Below are positions 13,628 to 25,460 of a DNA stretch of 64,000 bases, one piece after another (the first letter of the stretch is position 1; each line of letters starts with the position of its first letter). The position numbers and the translations under genes are program-made. Below the pieces are notes generated by a model. The model was not told the origin of the DNA, did not search any database, and saw only the letters and a program-made list of their open reading frames with translations. The DNA is from Mortierella sp. BCC40632 (lineage: Eukaryota; Mortierellomycota; Mortierellomycetes; Mortierellales; Mortierellaceae). The stretch covers positions 2,700,501-2,764,500 of the forward strand of contig WAEK01000007.1 in the NCBI GenBank assembly GCA_011634665.1, read 5' to 3'.

Positions 13628-14188
13628 CCGTGATATATAGGAGTAGTAGAGAGGTAGACCTATTACGAATGATACAGATTTTGTTCTCTAGCTGTTGAGG
13701 CCACATCCCAGGTAATGAATAACTTGGGTGTCCTCTAAAACGTTTTGCCCTTTTTATTCACCAAATGCTGGTGATGAATGCCAGGAAGACTGTATAGCTG
13801 AGCAGGTGCACCGACTGGGAAAATGGTGATTGAGAGTCGCTAGCCAGGTCTCTGAGTAAGATGAAAGGATCGACGCTGATAATTCAAACGTAACCCAAAG
13901 GAACCATGCGCTCTCTCTTTTTTCTTTCGTTGGTGCCAATTTCAAAGGGCGCCACACGATGCAGAAGAGTAATACGGGCAAGAACAAACTACTGCAGCTT
14001 GCAGATCGTTTTCTCTCTTGGGCGGCACGGGTAGTCTCTTTTGGAAGAAAAGAAGAAAAAAACATTGGTTAGCCACGGACAAAGTTTGGAGGCACTATGA
14101 CACAAACAATGTAGAATTTTCAGCAATGGGAGGGCGCCGTCTGAGTGAGTGTCCAATGATGATAGCCTGATCGGGCAAGAAGGTTTGC

Positions 14189-14197
14189 ATCTGATAA
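14189..14197 (+). promoter_or_regulatory. Iron-responsive GATA motif, distal
   Basis: Exact ATCTGATAA, which fits the ATCWGATAA consensus bound by fungal iron-repressing GATA factors (Urbs1, SRE, SreA, Fep1). It lies about 950 bp upstream of the FTR1 start. The motif is seen; function is inferred from the target gene. Confidence 0.55.
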
Positions 14198-14624
14198 GCA
14201 CCCACCTGGGTGGCTTCATTCTGGGCTGGAGCTGCGCTGGAGAGTAAGGCGACGAAAGCATCCATATTTTATTTTATTTTGTCTGGTAATCGTTCTGTGG
14301 CCATTTAGGTTCTGAGCTGCCAGTCTTTTCTTTTGGAATCAAGGAAGGGCTATCACTCGAGTGGATAGGGGTGTTCGTAAACAGGGATGATTTTCGTTTA
14401 GCCTTAAAAAAAAAAAGAAAAAAAGAAAAAAAGAAAGAAAAAAGAACAAAAGAACGCTCTGATAGGGGCTTAGACCACTTTTTTTTTTTTTTTTTTTTTT
14501 TTGAAAAAACCGCACTGAGAAAGGAAGAGATACAAACCTGTGGGTGTTTCCAGGAACTAGCGTGGGAGGCGGTCCAAGGGATGGCCAGTTCTTGTGACGG
14601 CGACCCCGGGCGCCATCAGATTAC

Positions 14625-14633
14625 ATCTGATAA
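14625..14633 (+). promoter_or_regulatory. Iron-responsive GATA motif, proximal
   Basis: A second exact ATCTGATAA, about 510 bp upstream of FTR1. A near match (ATCAGATTA) lies about 10 bp before it, so this may be a paired site. It is on the same strand as the distal copy. Confidence 0.6.
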
Positions 14634-15141
14634 AGACAAAGCAGCAGTCGAGTCTACTCTTCTCGCTGTCCTTTCCCACCCCTGCAAACTGCTGCACGTA
14701 CCGAGGACAAAGCGCCCTGACCTCGAGAAACCTCACCTGCTTTTGCTTTACCTCTCTCTCTCCCCCCCCTACCTCCTCTCCCCCCAGTTCACATCTTCCT
14801 TTTGTTTTGTTGAGGAGACTAGTGCATCTTCCCATTCTATAAGCTGCATCGCCTCTCGTCTCGAGCTCCTTTTCCATTCTTGATCTGGATCCATCGCATC
14901 TTCTAATAGATCCATCTTGAGAGCACCTGTAAGTTCAACACCCCAACACTCAACCCCAACCCACACCTGCATGAATATTTGCAACTGAATATGAACTCTT
15001 AGGGCTAAACTGCTACTTTCTTCACTCATAAAAAGAGTTGGGCAGGCGTATCCTCAGATATCCTCCTCACTCTTTCAACTCTTAACCCTTTTAGTTCACA
15101 CACTGCAAAGGAACCAGCCCTAAAGGGTATTGCATATCACA

Positions 15142-16567
15142 ATGGGTCTCGCCGACTACTTTTCCATCCCTATCTTCTTCATCATCTTCCGTGAGACGAC
15201 AGAGGCTGCCATCATTGTCTCTGTTCTCTTGTCATTTCTCAACCAAGTCTTGACGGATGATCCCACAATCAAGAAGAAACTCGCTCGCCAGGTTCGTTGG
15301 TCGCGACCGACACATTTTCTTTGTGCTGCGAAAAGAAAAGAAAAGCCTTGCTTTGTGTTCTCAGTTGGTGTGTGTGTGTGATTTATCAGAGTTACTGACT
15401 CGTCACCACCTTTTATTGGGCGGGCAATATCGGGTATCAGGTCTGGGCAGGAACTGGTTTAGGTTTGCTGGTCTCGATCGCCATCGGTGCGGCATTCATT
15501 ATCATCTGGTAAGGAGAGCCAGCGCCATCTTTTTTTTTTTTCTTCGCACGAAAACTACAACCACTTAAACTGGGATTTTTCCCATGCTGATACTTTCGAT
15601 GGTCTAATATCTGATATACACGTACATTCTCTCATTCAGGAACATGTATGCGACCAACCTCTGGGCAGCCAGTGAGGGCATCTGGGTCGGATGTTTTTCT
15701 TTTGTGGCCGTTATAATGATTACTGTTATGGGTATTGCCATGTTGCGGACCAACCAGATGCAAGAGAAGTGGAAGTCAAAGCTCGCCAAGGCCATGGACG
15801 ACGAGAATGCAAAAGGCCTGGGTAACCGATCCCGAAAATATGCCCTCTTTATCCTTCCTCTTGTCACCGTCCTCCGTGAAGGCTTGGAGGCCGTGGTTTT
15901 TATTGGCGGCGTCACGTTCCAGGAAAAGATCGAAGCCATCCCCGCAGCCGTTCTCACTGGCGTTGCCTCAGGTCTGTTGATCGGCTACCTGCTTTACCGT
16001 GGAGGCAACTCGATGAAACTTCATCCCTTCTTTGTGGGATCTACTTGTCTTTTGCTCTTGGTTGCTGCGGGTCTCGTTTCGAAGGGTATCCAAGCCTTTG
16101 AGGACTACCACTGGGGTCAGGTCACGGGCGCTCAATCAGACGATGAAGGATCATTCGACCCTCGAATTAACGTTTGGGCACTCAAGTGCTGTGATCCTAA
16201 GCAGCCTGATGCCGGAGGTTGGCAACTCTTTAATGCTATCCTGGGCTGGAGCAACATCGCCTCATACTTTACCATTGGTGGCTACATCCTCTACTGGGCC
16301 ATTGTGATCAGCAGTCTTATCTATCTCAAGTGGAATCGCCAGGCCAAGGCCTTTGCGTCCTTGACCAAGGGTACGAATGACTCTGCTGATTCGAGGCCAC
16401 TTCTCAGACGCTCTGGATCTTCCGACAACTTCGCCGACTCGCGTGGCGAAAATGAGAACGGAGGACGTTACCAACAGGCGGAACGTGTCACCAGAAACTC
16501 TCGTGGTGAGGAGGTCCGCGCTGGAGCAGAAGATGAATCTCGTGGAACGGGAGTTGGCTCACACTAA
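15142..16567 (+). CDS. FTR1: High-affinity iron permease Ftr1
   Basis: Predicted 381-residue plasma-membrane permease that takes up ferric iron produced by a multicopper ferroxidase (reductive iron assimilation). Three exons join in frame: 15142-15291, 15441-15508 and 15640-16567. About seven membrane segments are visible. The second iron-binding motif is the canonical REGLE at residues 152-156. The first, at residues 17-21, reads RETTE, keeping the Arg and both Glu residues but with Thr-Thr in the middle. An extracytosolic loop carries a CCDPKQPD cluster before the last helices. The C-terminal tail is polar, with many Ser, Arg and Glu residues, as in fungal Ftr1. ATCTGATAA motifs upstream suggest repression by an iron-sensing GATA factor. 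No ferroxidase gene lies next to it in this window. Confidence 0.95.
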
Positions 16568-17136
16568 GAGCCTTTGTTCTTCTTCCAATCACTCATTCTC
16601 TTTACCATGGCCAACTACGGAATCTTAATCAATAAGTAGAATCCGCACTCTGTTTGCCTTTGTCCAGATGCCAAAGCAACTAGGAACAGAGCGCTCTGAA
16701 GTCTGTTTCTGGTATCTGCCATCCTTTGTTTTATTTTATTTTATTTTTGCATCCACTCGCTCTAGCTCTTGCACATTTCAAACCATCGAGTTCACGAAAC
16801 ACAGTAGCTTCATCTCACTGGACGGATACAATGTTCAATGCACAATATCTATCTATTCATCAGTTCAATCAATAAACAACAACAAAAAAAAGGACCTTGC
16901 ACGAAGGCAGAGAGACGGTTCTTGATTGCGGACGAAATCGAATGAATCTTGTAGATGGGAGAAATCAGCACTCTGGTTTTATTAGTCAGGGTATAGAAAT
17001 ATTGAACCTTCGTCGTTATCTGTCTTCTTTTTCGACAAACCTATTAACTTTTGTATTGGATTAATGGATTAGGAGAGAGGGTGAGAGGGAGAGAGAAACC
17101 TCCTTGATTACTCGCACAAACTCATACTCGTCAATT
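16568..17136. other. Intergenic between convergent genes
   Basis: The 3' flanks of FTR1 (plus) and the YANK kinase (minus) meet here. ATTTTATTTTATTTT (about 16732-16747) and AATAAA-like words could serve polyadenylation. No gene is seen. Confidence 0.5.
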
Positions 17137-20039
17137 CTAGACAACTTCAGATGGAGGTGGTGAAGGCGACCGCGGACCCGACAAAAGGAGGGCGGCTCCT
17201 TTGGAATCTTCGGTTTGCTTTGTCTCTCCAATATCCTGACCATCGCTTGGACTGGGCGATGCATAGTCAACCCCTCCTTTGCTCGTTAGAATATTGTGCG
17301 CGCTCAGAGTGTTCTCGGACCCTGCCTCGGACGAACTAAACACTGCAATGTCCTCTAGCCCTGAGATTGAGGCTCGGTATGAGGGATATCGACGATGCTG
17401 TTGTGGGAATTGCTGTTGCAGTTGTTGTGGATGATGTTGATGTTGTGGAAGGCGGTACTGACTCTGATGGGGCGGAGCAAATGCCCTTAAAGTGAGATCC
17501 TGAAGGTCATCCGAGCCATGAATTGATCCTGCACAACTGGTCGTGTATACACTCATTGGTCTCGTGCCTTGTCCACTCAGTTCAAGAGCTCGACCTACTC
17601 TAGTTCCCCTGCGAACTACACCCACGTTGGTATGTTCGGGGAAAGGTTGAACTTCGTGACTCTTTCTCTTTGCACTTGTATCCTTGCTAGCTCTTGTTGT
17701 AGTTGCAGTTGTGTCCTCTGGTGCCGTAGTCTCAAAAGATGGAAGCATTCTATTAATAGTGGCGTCATTGACTTGGTTGGATGTGAGCGATGAAGTCTCG
17801 GTTGCGTCAGTACTGGACGGCAGAGGCATAACGATTGATCCTGATGAAGAAAGCGCTGCTGTGGATGAGCAGGCTCCCGACTTTTGAGGTGCAGGCGAGG
17901 AGTTAAGAGTGGTTAAAGGTGTAGAAAGCAAGGACTGTCCTGATGAATCTGAAGTAGAAGGTGGAAGTGTCGATTCTGTATCACGGCGACAAAGAGCATT
18001 CCCACTCCAAGGGACTGCCGCCGACACAGGCGGCACTCCTGTTATAAGGGTCGGTGGAGCTGTTTCGTGAGATAACGAAATCCTCTCAAGTGATATGGGT
18101 ACTTGCTCTGATGCCTTCACGGTAACTGAATTATCCTCAATATGCGAAATGGAAGTTGCTGTGATATGTAGAATCGACTGTGGCTCGTCCATGCTGGCGG
18201 TGATAAACGACGACACATGATCCTCATCTGGGTTAAACCGATCCTGTCCAACAAGATCACTAGGACTGCTAGGCCGATGAGCTTTAGTCGGTACTGAAGA
18301 GTTCATCATTGGCAGTTGCTCAATCCTTCCAGAACTATTCCGTGACAGCATCACAGTATTTTCGAGAGTCGTACTGCTCATGCTCGCCTTCCGGTCATGG
18401 TTTCGACCCAATGATGTTGATCGAAGTGCTTTACCACTTCGACTAAAGGACTGTGATCGTCGGACCTTTGAGTAATCATAGACCAAAAATCTATCCTCCA
18501 TCATCCGCATTTCCGTGGAAAGTTCCTGGTCTGAAGTATTCTGAACACGCTTCTTGACTTTGAGAGGGTTGTCTTCCATCAAGAGTTCCTCCAGTTCATG
18601 GGTGGCATCGAAATTCGCTTGCTTGGACTACCATGTCCAGATGCAAGTTAGAGATATTAATATTTTTAAACCGATTTCATCCATCCCTGGGAACAGCGTC
18701 TGATACTTAGTAACTTACATCAGGCTCAAAGGGGGGAGTTGCTTCTTTGGTCACTAACTTGTCCCATTCTATCCCTGTGAACCAGGAATGATTCTTGAGT
18801 GCGTCTATTCCTTCAGACGTACATCCTAATCGTTTGGTGACATCGCGTTCACATAGCTATCAAAATGATATTAATAAATGATAGGAGGTTGTCAGATACA
18901 CCGCCAAATTTAAAAGACTGTCCAACGATTCAAAACATTTCTCTTGCCTTTGATAGCACATCCAAACATGGTGCACTAAAGGTTTCGCGGACATTATCTG
19001 GGAAGGGTAGAGGGTCCCTCAATATTGAGTTTGTCAATAAATCATTCGTTTTCCCTCTAAACGGACGCTAAGGCAAGGATATCAATGCTGCATTAGTTCT
19101 GACGCAGGCTCGAAGATCTCTAGTAAACATCGACTGAAAGAGTTTGGATGAATAAGGTACCTTTCCAAAGAGTAGCTCGAACATCACTACTCCAAGGCTC
19201 CACCAATCGACCGACTGCAGGTAACCTTTCCTTAGCAACACTTCAGGAGCCATGTAAGCCATGCTTCCAGCAATCGATGTCAGAGGCTTGGAAGGATTGT
19301 AGTAAACGGCAATGTTAAAGTCTGTCAAGTGGGCATGACCGTGTTCGTCCAACAGAACATTATCCGGCTTCAGGTCCCTATAGTGTCAGCCCATCTCATA
19401 TTCTGATTAGTTTGGAGAGGCACAGAGATTCGTGGAGAGGGTTGCGTCTTTTTTCTTTCTTGGAATATAAATTACCGATGAATAATCCTCCGAGAATGAA
19501 GAAAGTCAAGAGCTAGGGCTAATTCTGCAATATAGAACCGAACGACATTTTCCCTCATAGGGCCCGCTCTTTCGAGATGAAACCGTAGGTCTCCACCCAG
19601 CATTAGATCCAGCACCATAAAGAGGTGTTCATCATCCTGGAATGCATATCTTAGATTGCAAATCAAAGAGAACTCAACCTCCTCGAGAAGTCGTCGTTCC
19701 TGAATGATGTTCTCGACGGCCCTCATTCGAATACATTTGGACTTGTTGATGTATTTCAGTGCATAGATTTCTTTTGTCTTCTTGTGCTGGACTACTCGCA
19801 CCTTTCCGAATGCGCCCTTACCAACAGACCGTAGCAGATGGAAATGCGAAAGTTCGACTGGTTTGGAAGGGAAATAGTAAGGATGAGTTTTTGGGGTCAA
19901 CCTTTTTTTTTTTACCCCTAGACCTTTACCAGCTCATGAAGCCAGTTATCCTGTAATATCAATGGATTAAAACGACTAGGTAGTACATACTTTCAGAATT
20001 GAAGTCGATATCCTCTTCTTTGCAGCAAGATGCACCCAT
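17137..20039 (-). CDS. YANK/STK32-type AGC protein kinase
   Basis: Predicted 818-residue serine/threonine kinase of the AGC group, YANK (STK32) family. Six exons join in frame: 20039-19991, 19917-19476, 19377-19161, 19067-18948, 18856-18719 and 18627-17137. The N-terminus MGASCC is a likely N-myristoylation site (Gly2) with palmitoylatable cysteines, so membrane attachment is expected. The kinase domain shows a glycine loop (VGKGAFGKV), VAIK-like lysine (ALKYINKSK), HRDLKPDN, and DFN in place of DFG; DFN is typical of YANK kinases. The APE motif (MAPEVLL) is intact. After the domain comes a family-like tail (FDATHELEELLMEDNPLK) and then a Ser/Thr/Gln-rich disordered C-terminus of about 450 residues. 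Intron 4 uses a GC donor (AAAG|GCAAGA). A long CT/GA repeat sits just upstream of the start. Confidence 0.9.
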
Positions 20040-20077
20040 GGTAGCGGCACTTTGAGGAGAAGGAGGAAAGGAATGAG

Positions 20078-20228
<151 letters not shown>

Positions 20229-22476
20229 CAAACGCGAATGTGAATGTGTGTGCGAAAGGGAAGTAAGGGAAAGAGGAGAGTGCAGTTGAGCCTGTCTGTG
20301 AAAATGCGAGTGGGCTTTTTGCGTTGATCGTACAGTAGCACGCGTGGAGGAGAGGCCTGTGGATACAGGAAAAATGGTCAGTCTAGCATGGAGGCGTTTC
20401 AAAGCAAGAGCATGCAGGTTGTTAGACGACGGAGATGCGGGTATTGAAGACGAGGAGAGGAAGGGAGAGGGGACGGGCGGACAGGCGGACAGTCAATGGC
20501 CGAGAAGGGGGTGTGGCATCGCAGAGGTAGAGAGGGGGTGAGGTGAGGCCTGTAAGGAGGCCCATGGACTGAGGCCAGTTGTCTGGCCGTCACCGCGTCC
20601 GCCCAGCTAGGCTCAACGACACGGCCGAAAAAAAAAAAAAAAAAAAAAAAAAAAACGTCTGTGGACCAAAAGATGTTTTATGTCTTCATTGTCTGCATCC
20701 TAAACCCTCACTTCATTAGCCATCAGAGAAAAACTGTGATGCGAACGTTCTGCAGGAATAATCGATGTTGTCATGAGCTCTAACTGAGCCGAGTGACACA
20801 GTCCATTGTTTTTTTTTCGCGCACTTGTTTTCTCTCTCTTTCTCTCTCTTTCTCTCACTTCCTTTCCTTCCTTCTTTCTCCTCTTCTTATTGCTCTTCCG
20901 TCCAGCGACTGGTCGAGTATCAGACTGTGCTGCTGTGCAGGCGCTTCTAGATGTAGGGTCCTGGACAGATAATCACCATACCAAATGCTAAAGCAGAGTG
21001 TCATTACTTGTTGGTTGTAGGCTAGTAGTGTGTTGGGCTTGCCCGAAGAAGAGCAAAGGGTGGCAACAGTTTTCAATTGCCGGAAGCATAGAGCAAGTCA
21101 AGAGTCACAGGACACCTAACACTAATGGCTCCAGCTCTATTGGTGGCCGTGCGAAGAGAGAGATGACCTCAAGGAAGAAGAGTACCAGAGAGTGACGGTG
21201 GTTAGGGAAGTATAGGACCGTGAACAAGCGCAAGAGAGTGGGCAAGTAAGTGACAGATTGAGTACAGGGAAGAGAAATGAAAGAGAGGGGGAAAAGAGAA
21301 AGTAAGAAAGAGTATGAGAGAGTGAGAGTAAGAGAATTGGGCAAGTGAGCGGAAGGGACAACGGGGGTGAGGTGGGAGTTGGACCGGTCTTCCATGGCCA
21401 TGGACTGCATGCCGGCGATGCAAAGTGCTGGAGCGACGTGCCCGGCCATAAGGAGCCAGGGACAATGAGCCCGTACGCAGAGCAGAGGCCAAAAAGGGGG
21501 AGAGCTAGGCTAGCAATAGAGGCGAGGCCTGGTTCCAGACTGGTGGAGTAAAAGGAGCGAGTAGCCGAGGGCCTGCAAGGCCACGATGTGTGCTGAAATC
21601 ATCGTAGGATGACATTATACCATTGTGCAGATGCAATTGTTGGACGGCAAGGCGAACAGCACGTTCCATATTACGACGGTATATTTGTGTTCGATATCTT
21701 TATATGAGGTGAATTGCATGTCGCAGGCAGTTGATCTCTTAAACTCGAGGTTTTGACATGAGGATACTCTAGCCTACTCTGCCAACCTTACTTGTAGGGT
21801 TTTGGGTTTATGGGCATGTTTTTGTTCATTTGTTCTTGACATCTGTGGAATTTTGCTACCGCTCTTAGTTGCCGCGCATAATTCTCGTGCGGTCCATCCA
21901 GGCCTCGAACAGAGCCCAACTCTTGCCTTCTGTTCTACCAGATCTGGTCTTCATAACCCTGTTATACCCTTGTCTCACTAACCATTGTCGACTATTCTAT
22001 CCATCCGTAAAGCCATGGTAATTCACTCGTGCTTACCCATTAATCCCATTCGCAAAGCGAAGTGGGGACAGAGCTGAGACTGGCATTCGCTTGAAAACCC
22101 CACAAAAATAGTGGGAATAAAGTATACTGTTACCAGCAGAGATGAGACTACAGTAGACTTCCAAGATATGAACCACGGCGTTCAGCGAGCAGAAGAACAG
22201 ATGGGTACTGGGAATGTCTACTAGAGATCCCACACGCAGAGGTGACAAGGTAGGTGGTGAGGCAGCAGAGAATAGGGAGAGCGCTGACAATCCCAACGGC
22301 ACAATGGTGGAACTGACCACTGGATACACAAGTTGATGGGATTTAACTATTTAAAGGGCAATAATGGATTTGAGAGCAACAGAGGGCCGGGATCGACCGA
22401 TCATATGGATTCAAAAAAAAAATAGCCCATCCTCTCGTCAATCTCATCCTCATTCCTCCTCACTCTCCCATCCGCC
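20229..22476. other. Intergenic, kinase and ATP3 upstream regions
   Basis: Divergent promoters of the kinase and ATP3. It holds an A-tract of 28 nt (20628-20655), CT-rich (20825-20890) and GA-rich (21225-21340) stretches, and no supportable gene. Confidence 0.5.
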
Positions 22477-22678
22477 ATGTTCGCCACTCGTGCCCAACCC
22501 GTTGCCTCTGTGTTCAGGTATATCCACCAACACTAGCCAGCTAGCCTGTCTCCACTTCTTCATACACATCCACGAGATTTCCAGTGCTATCGCCCGATTG
22601 CCTCCTCGATCAACTCCAGCCATCAACTGTCAGGATCGACATCTACCAGGAACAGTCAGCCAGGATGATTATCGTCTA

Positions 22679-22713
<35 letters not shown>

Positions 22714-24082
22714 CACCCATCATCGCCTCTGGCCTAATCCGAATCATCGTTTTCCAGCACCGCAACCCTTATGTTACCTGAGCAATGCCTGGATCGCCAA
22801 CTGTTATTTGGGGAACAATGCTTGCCCCCAAGCACAAATCCCCAAAAAATCCACCAGATCGTGAATTACGACACTTACCAAATCAGTTCCTTATCCATTC
22901 TTCGTTCTTATATTCCATAATCTCATGCGTTAACGCTCCACAGTGCTGGTGTCCAAGCCCGCAACATGGGCACACTCAGAGAAAGTAAGTCGAACGTTTC
23001 GCCACTTGAGCGTCTGCTTGGACCAGCAAAGCTATTTTGACGCGAAGGGTATGGGTGGCGCGCTAACCATGGGTTCATTTTTGGGACACCGTTGCCTCCA
23101 ATAGTCCAGCTTCGCTTGAACTCGATCAAGAACATTGGCAAGATCACCAAGTCCATGAAGATGATTGCCTCCACTAAGGTCAGCAAGGCCCAGCGTGCCA
23201 TGGAGTCTGCTCGCATTTATGGCTCTACTTCTTCTGGTATGTTCATCCAACAACAGCGATTAAAAGCGCTTGCAAGAGAGCAATCTCGGGACGCGATCGA
23301 CTTGTTCTAATCATTCGGAATATGCTTTCTCTCAGATATTTACCAGAATGCCAAGACCACCCCCGTTGAAGGTGAGAAGGAGCTCTACATCGTCTCCTCC
23401 TCGGACCGTGGTCTCTGCGGAGGTATCCATTCCTCGGTTGCTAAGGCTGCTCGTAGAATCATGGCTGAGAACGAGCCTGGCCCAATTGTCGTCATTGGTG
23501 ACAAGGCCAAGAACCAGATGTCTCGCTCCAACCGTGGCGAGATTGAGCTCTCCTTCTCGCAGATTGGCAAGGACATTCCTTCTTTTGCCGAGGCCTGCGC
23601 TGCCGCTGATACCATCTTGGTCTCCGGCGTCAAGTTCGACAACGCCACCATCGTCTACAACGAGTTCAAGTCTGCTATCGCCTACGAGGCTCGTCCTCTC
23701 CGCAGCTACTCTCCTGAGGCCTTGAAGTCGTCCGGTATGTACACTCTAGATCGAACACGGTCGTTTTCAATTGTACCAAAAGATGCATTCTAACAGCTAT
23801 CTCCGTCATTTCTACGCAATTCTTTCAGAGGGCTTCACTGCCTACGAAGTCGATGAGGGCGTTCTGGATAACTACAACGAGTTCTTGTTCGCTAACAACA
23901 TCTACTGGAGTCTTGTTGAGGGCCACGCCTCGGAGATGTCTGCCAAGCGCAACGCCATGGAGAACGCAACCAAGAACGCCGGAGAGATGGTTGACCGCTT
24001 GACCATCACTTACAACCGCACTCGTCAGGCCGCCATTACCTCCGAGTTGATCGATATTATTACCGGTGCCTCTGCTCTTTAA
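22477..24082 (+). CDS. ATP3: Mitochondrial F1-ATP synthase gamma subunit
   Basis: Predicted 288-residue precursor of the central rotor stalk of the mitochondrial F1 ATPase. Five exons join in frame: 22477-22517, 22944-22984, 23105-23236, 23336-23734 and 23829-24082. The N-terminus ([17 protein letters not shown]) is basic and hydroxylated, as a mitochondrial presequence should be. The first mature helix has the family signature [20 protein letters not shown]; the centre has [18 protein letters not shown]; and the C-terminal helix ([16 protein letters not shown], here [20 protein letters not shown], followed by NRTRQAAIT) completes the coiled-coil. Intron 1 contains a 33-nt T-tract (22681-22713). 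The family's usual length is about 270-310 residues, so the model looks complete. Confidence 0.96.
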
Positions 24083-24593
24083 GTGCGATCATGCTCCCCA
24101 ACCCCTTCAACAAACATGCTCATGTCTTCATGTCCAGCCTCTCTCCTCTACCTTTTTTTCTCGCACCCAGGCTTGCAATAAAAAAAAACCCAGTAACCCC
24201 CAGTATGAACAAAAGTAGATAATCCTCCTGTACTACAGGAAGATCTTGAAGAGAAGAAAGGAAGAGGGAAGACCAACAGTCAGATTAACAGACAGACAGA
24301 GAGGACAGAGAGTGTCAGTGTTGTTTCGCATTAAGGGGTTCGAGTCGAACGGCTGCCAATGTGTTATGAGAGTGGCAATGATTCTTTGCCCTGGGCTGGC
24401 TGGCTGGCTGACTCGGCTTGGGGAAGGAACGAAAAGTTTTTCTGTTTTGGTTGTTTTTTTTGTGTGTCTTCTTCTCTCTCTCTTTCTCTCCTTCTCTCCT
24501 TCTCTCTTTCCCCCTCTTTTTTCCATTTCCATTCTCTCTCCTCCTTCTCATTCGACTCCCGACCGACACTCTTTTCCCGGTAGACGACTAGCC

Positions 24594-25460
24594 ATGGACC
24601 CCAAAAAGTGGATCGACGTTAACTCAGAGTCATTCCAGTACTCTCTGGATCACTTCGTGATCCCTGATCACTACGAGGATGCCTTGTCCAGCGTCCTGAT
24701 CCCCCATGGAGTCATCATGGACCGTGTCGAGAAGCTCGCCAAGCTTATTGTCCAGGAGTCAACTGGTCCTTTGGTTGTCTGCTGCGTGCTCAAGGGCGGC
24801 CACCAGTTCTTTGCTGACCTGGTCAACTACATCAAGAAGAACGTCACCCGTGGCAACAAGACTGTTCCGCTTAGCCTTGAATTCATCAAGGTCAAGAGCT
24901 ACAGCAACGAAACCTCGGGCGATGTCAAGCTCTCTCTCACTGATGAGGAATGCAAGGAATTCTCTGGAAAGGTTAGTCTTTTGTTCTCTCTTCCTTTATC
25001 TCGCTAGCTCAATTTCATTCTTTTTGGACCCGAGCGCACTGTGAGAAGAGATCACCCCCATTATTGGTAGAAGAGAGGCGGTCTGTGAGTTGCCTCCGTT
25101 GCGCCCTGATTATCACTTCTGGTGTAACAGACAGTCTAATCTACCCACGGCTCTTATGTATTGGCTCTTATGTATTGGTAGAACATTTTGATTGTCGAGG
25201 ATATCATTGACACTGGCAAGACCATGGTGCAATTGTTGGCCAAGTTGCAAAAGTACAACCCCGAGTCGGTCAAGGTTGCTTCCCTGTTGATCAAGAAGAC
25301 GCCATTGTCAAATGGATATGTCCCTGACTATGTTGGATTTGCCATTCCAAACGCCTTCGTTGTCGGATATGCTCTGGACTACAATGAGTACTTCCGTGAC
25401 CTGGATCATATCTGTGTGATTAATGACCATGGCAAGGAGAAGTACGCCATCAAGAACTAA
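24594..25460 (+). CDS. HPT1: Hypoxanthine-guanine phosphoribosyltransferase
   Basis: Predicted 218-residue cytosolic purine-salvage enzyme that joins hypoxanthine or guanine to PRPP, giving IMP or GMP. Two exons (24594-24971 and 25182-25460) join at a phase-0 intron. The sequence resembles the animal and bacterial HPRT type, with [16 protein letters not shown] (pyrophosphate loop), the flexible loop [14 protein letters not shown], the PRPP-binding motif [14 protein letters not shown], and the purine-contact segment [21 protein letters not shown]. All expected catalytic acids (E-D-I-I-D) are present. The upstream leader is CT-rich, which is common before fungal housekeeping starts. The gene lies 511 bp after ATP3 on the same strand. 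Confidence 0.96.

Larger units (their letters stand above)
13628..15141. other. Intergenic, upstream region of FTR1
   Basis: This holds the CLU1 3' flank and the iron permease promoter. It contains an A/AG-rich run (14406-14445), a T-tract (14480-14502), two iron-GATA motifs listed separately, and a CT-rich stretch before the start codon. No ferroxidase gene, the usual divergent partner of FTR1, is present on either side. Confidence 0.6.
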
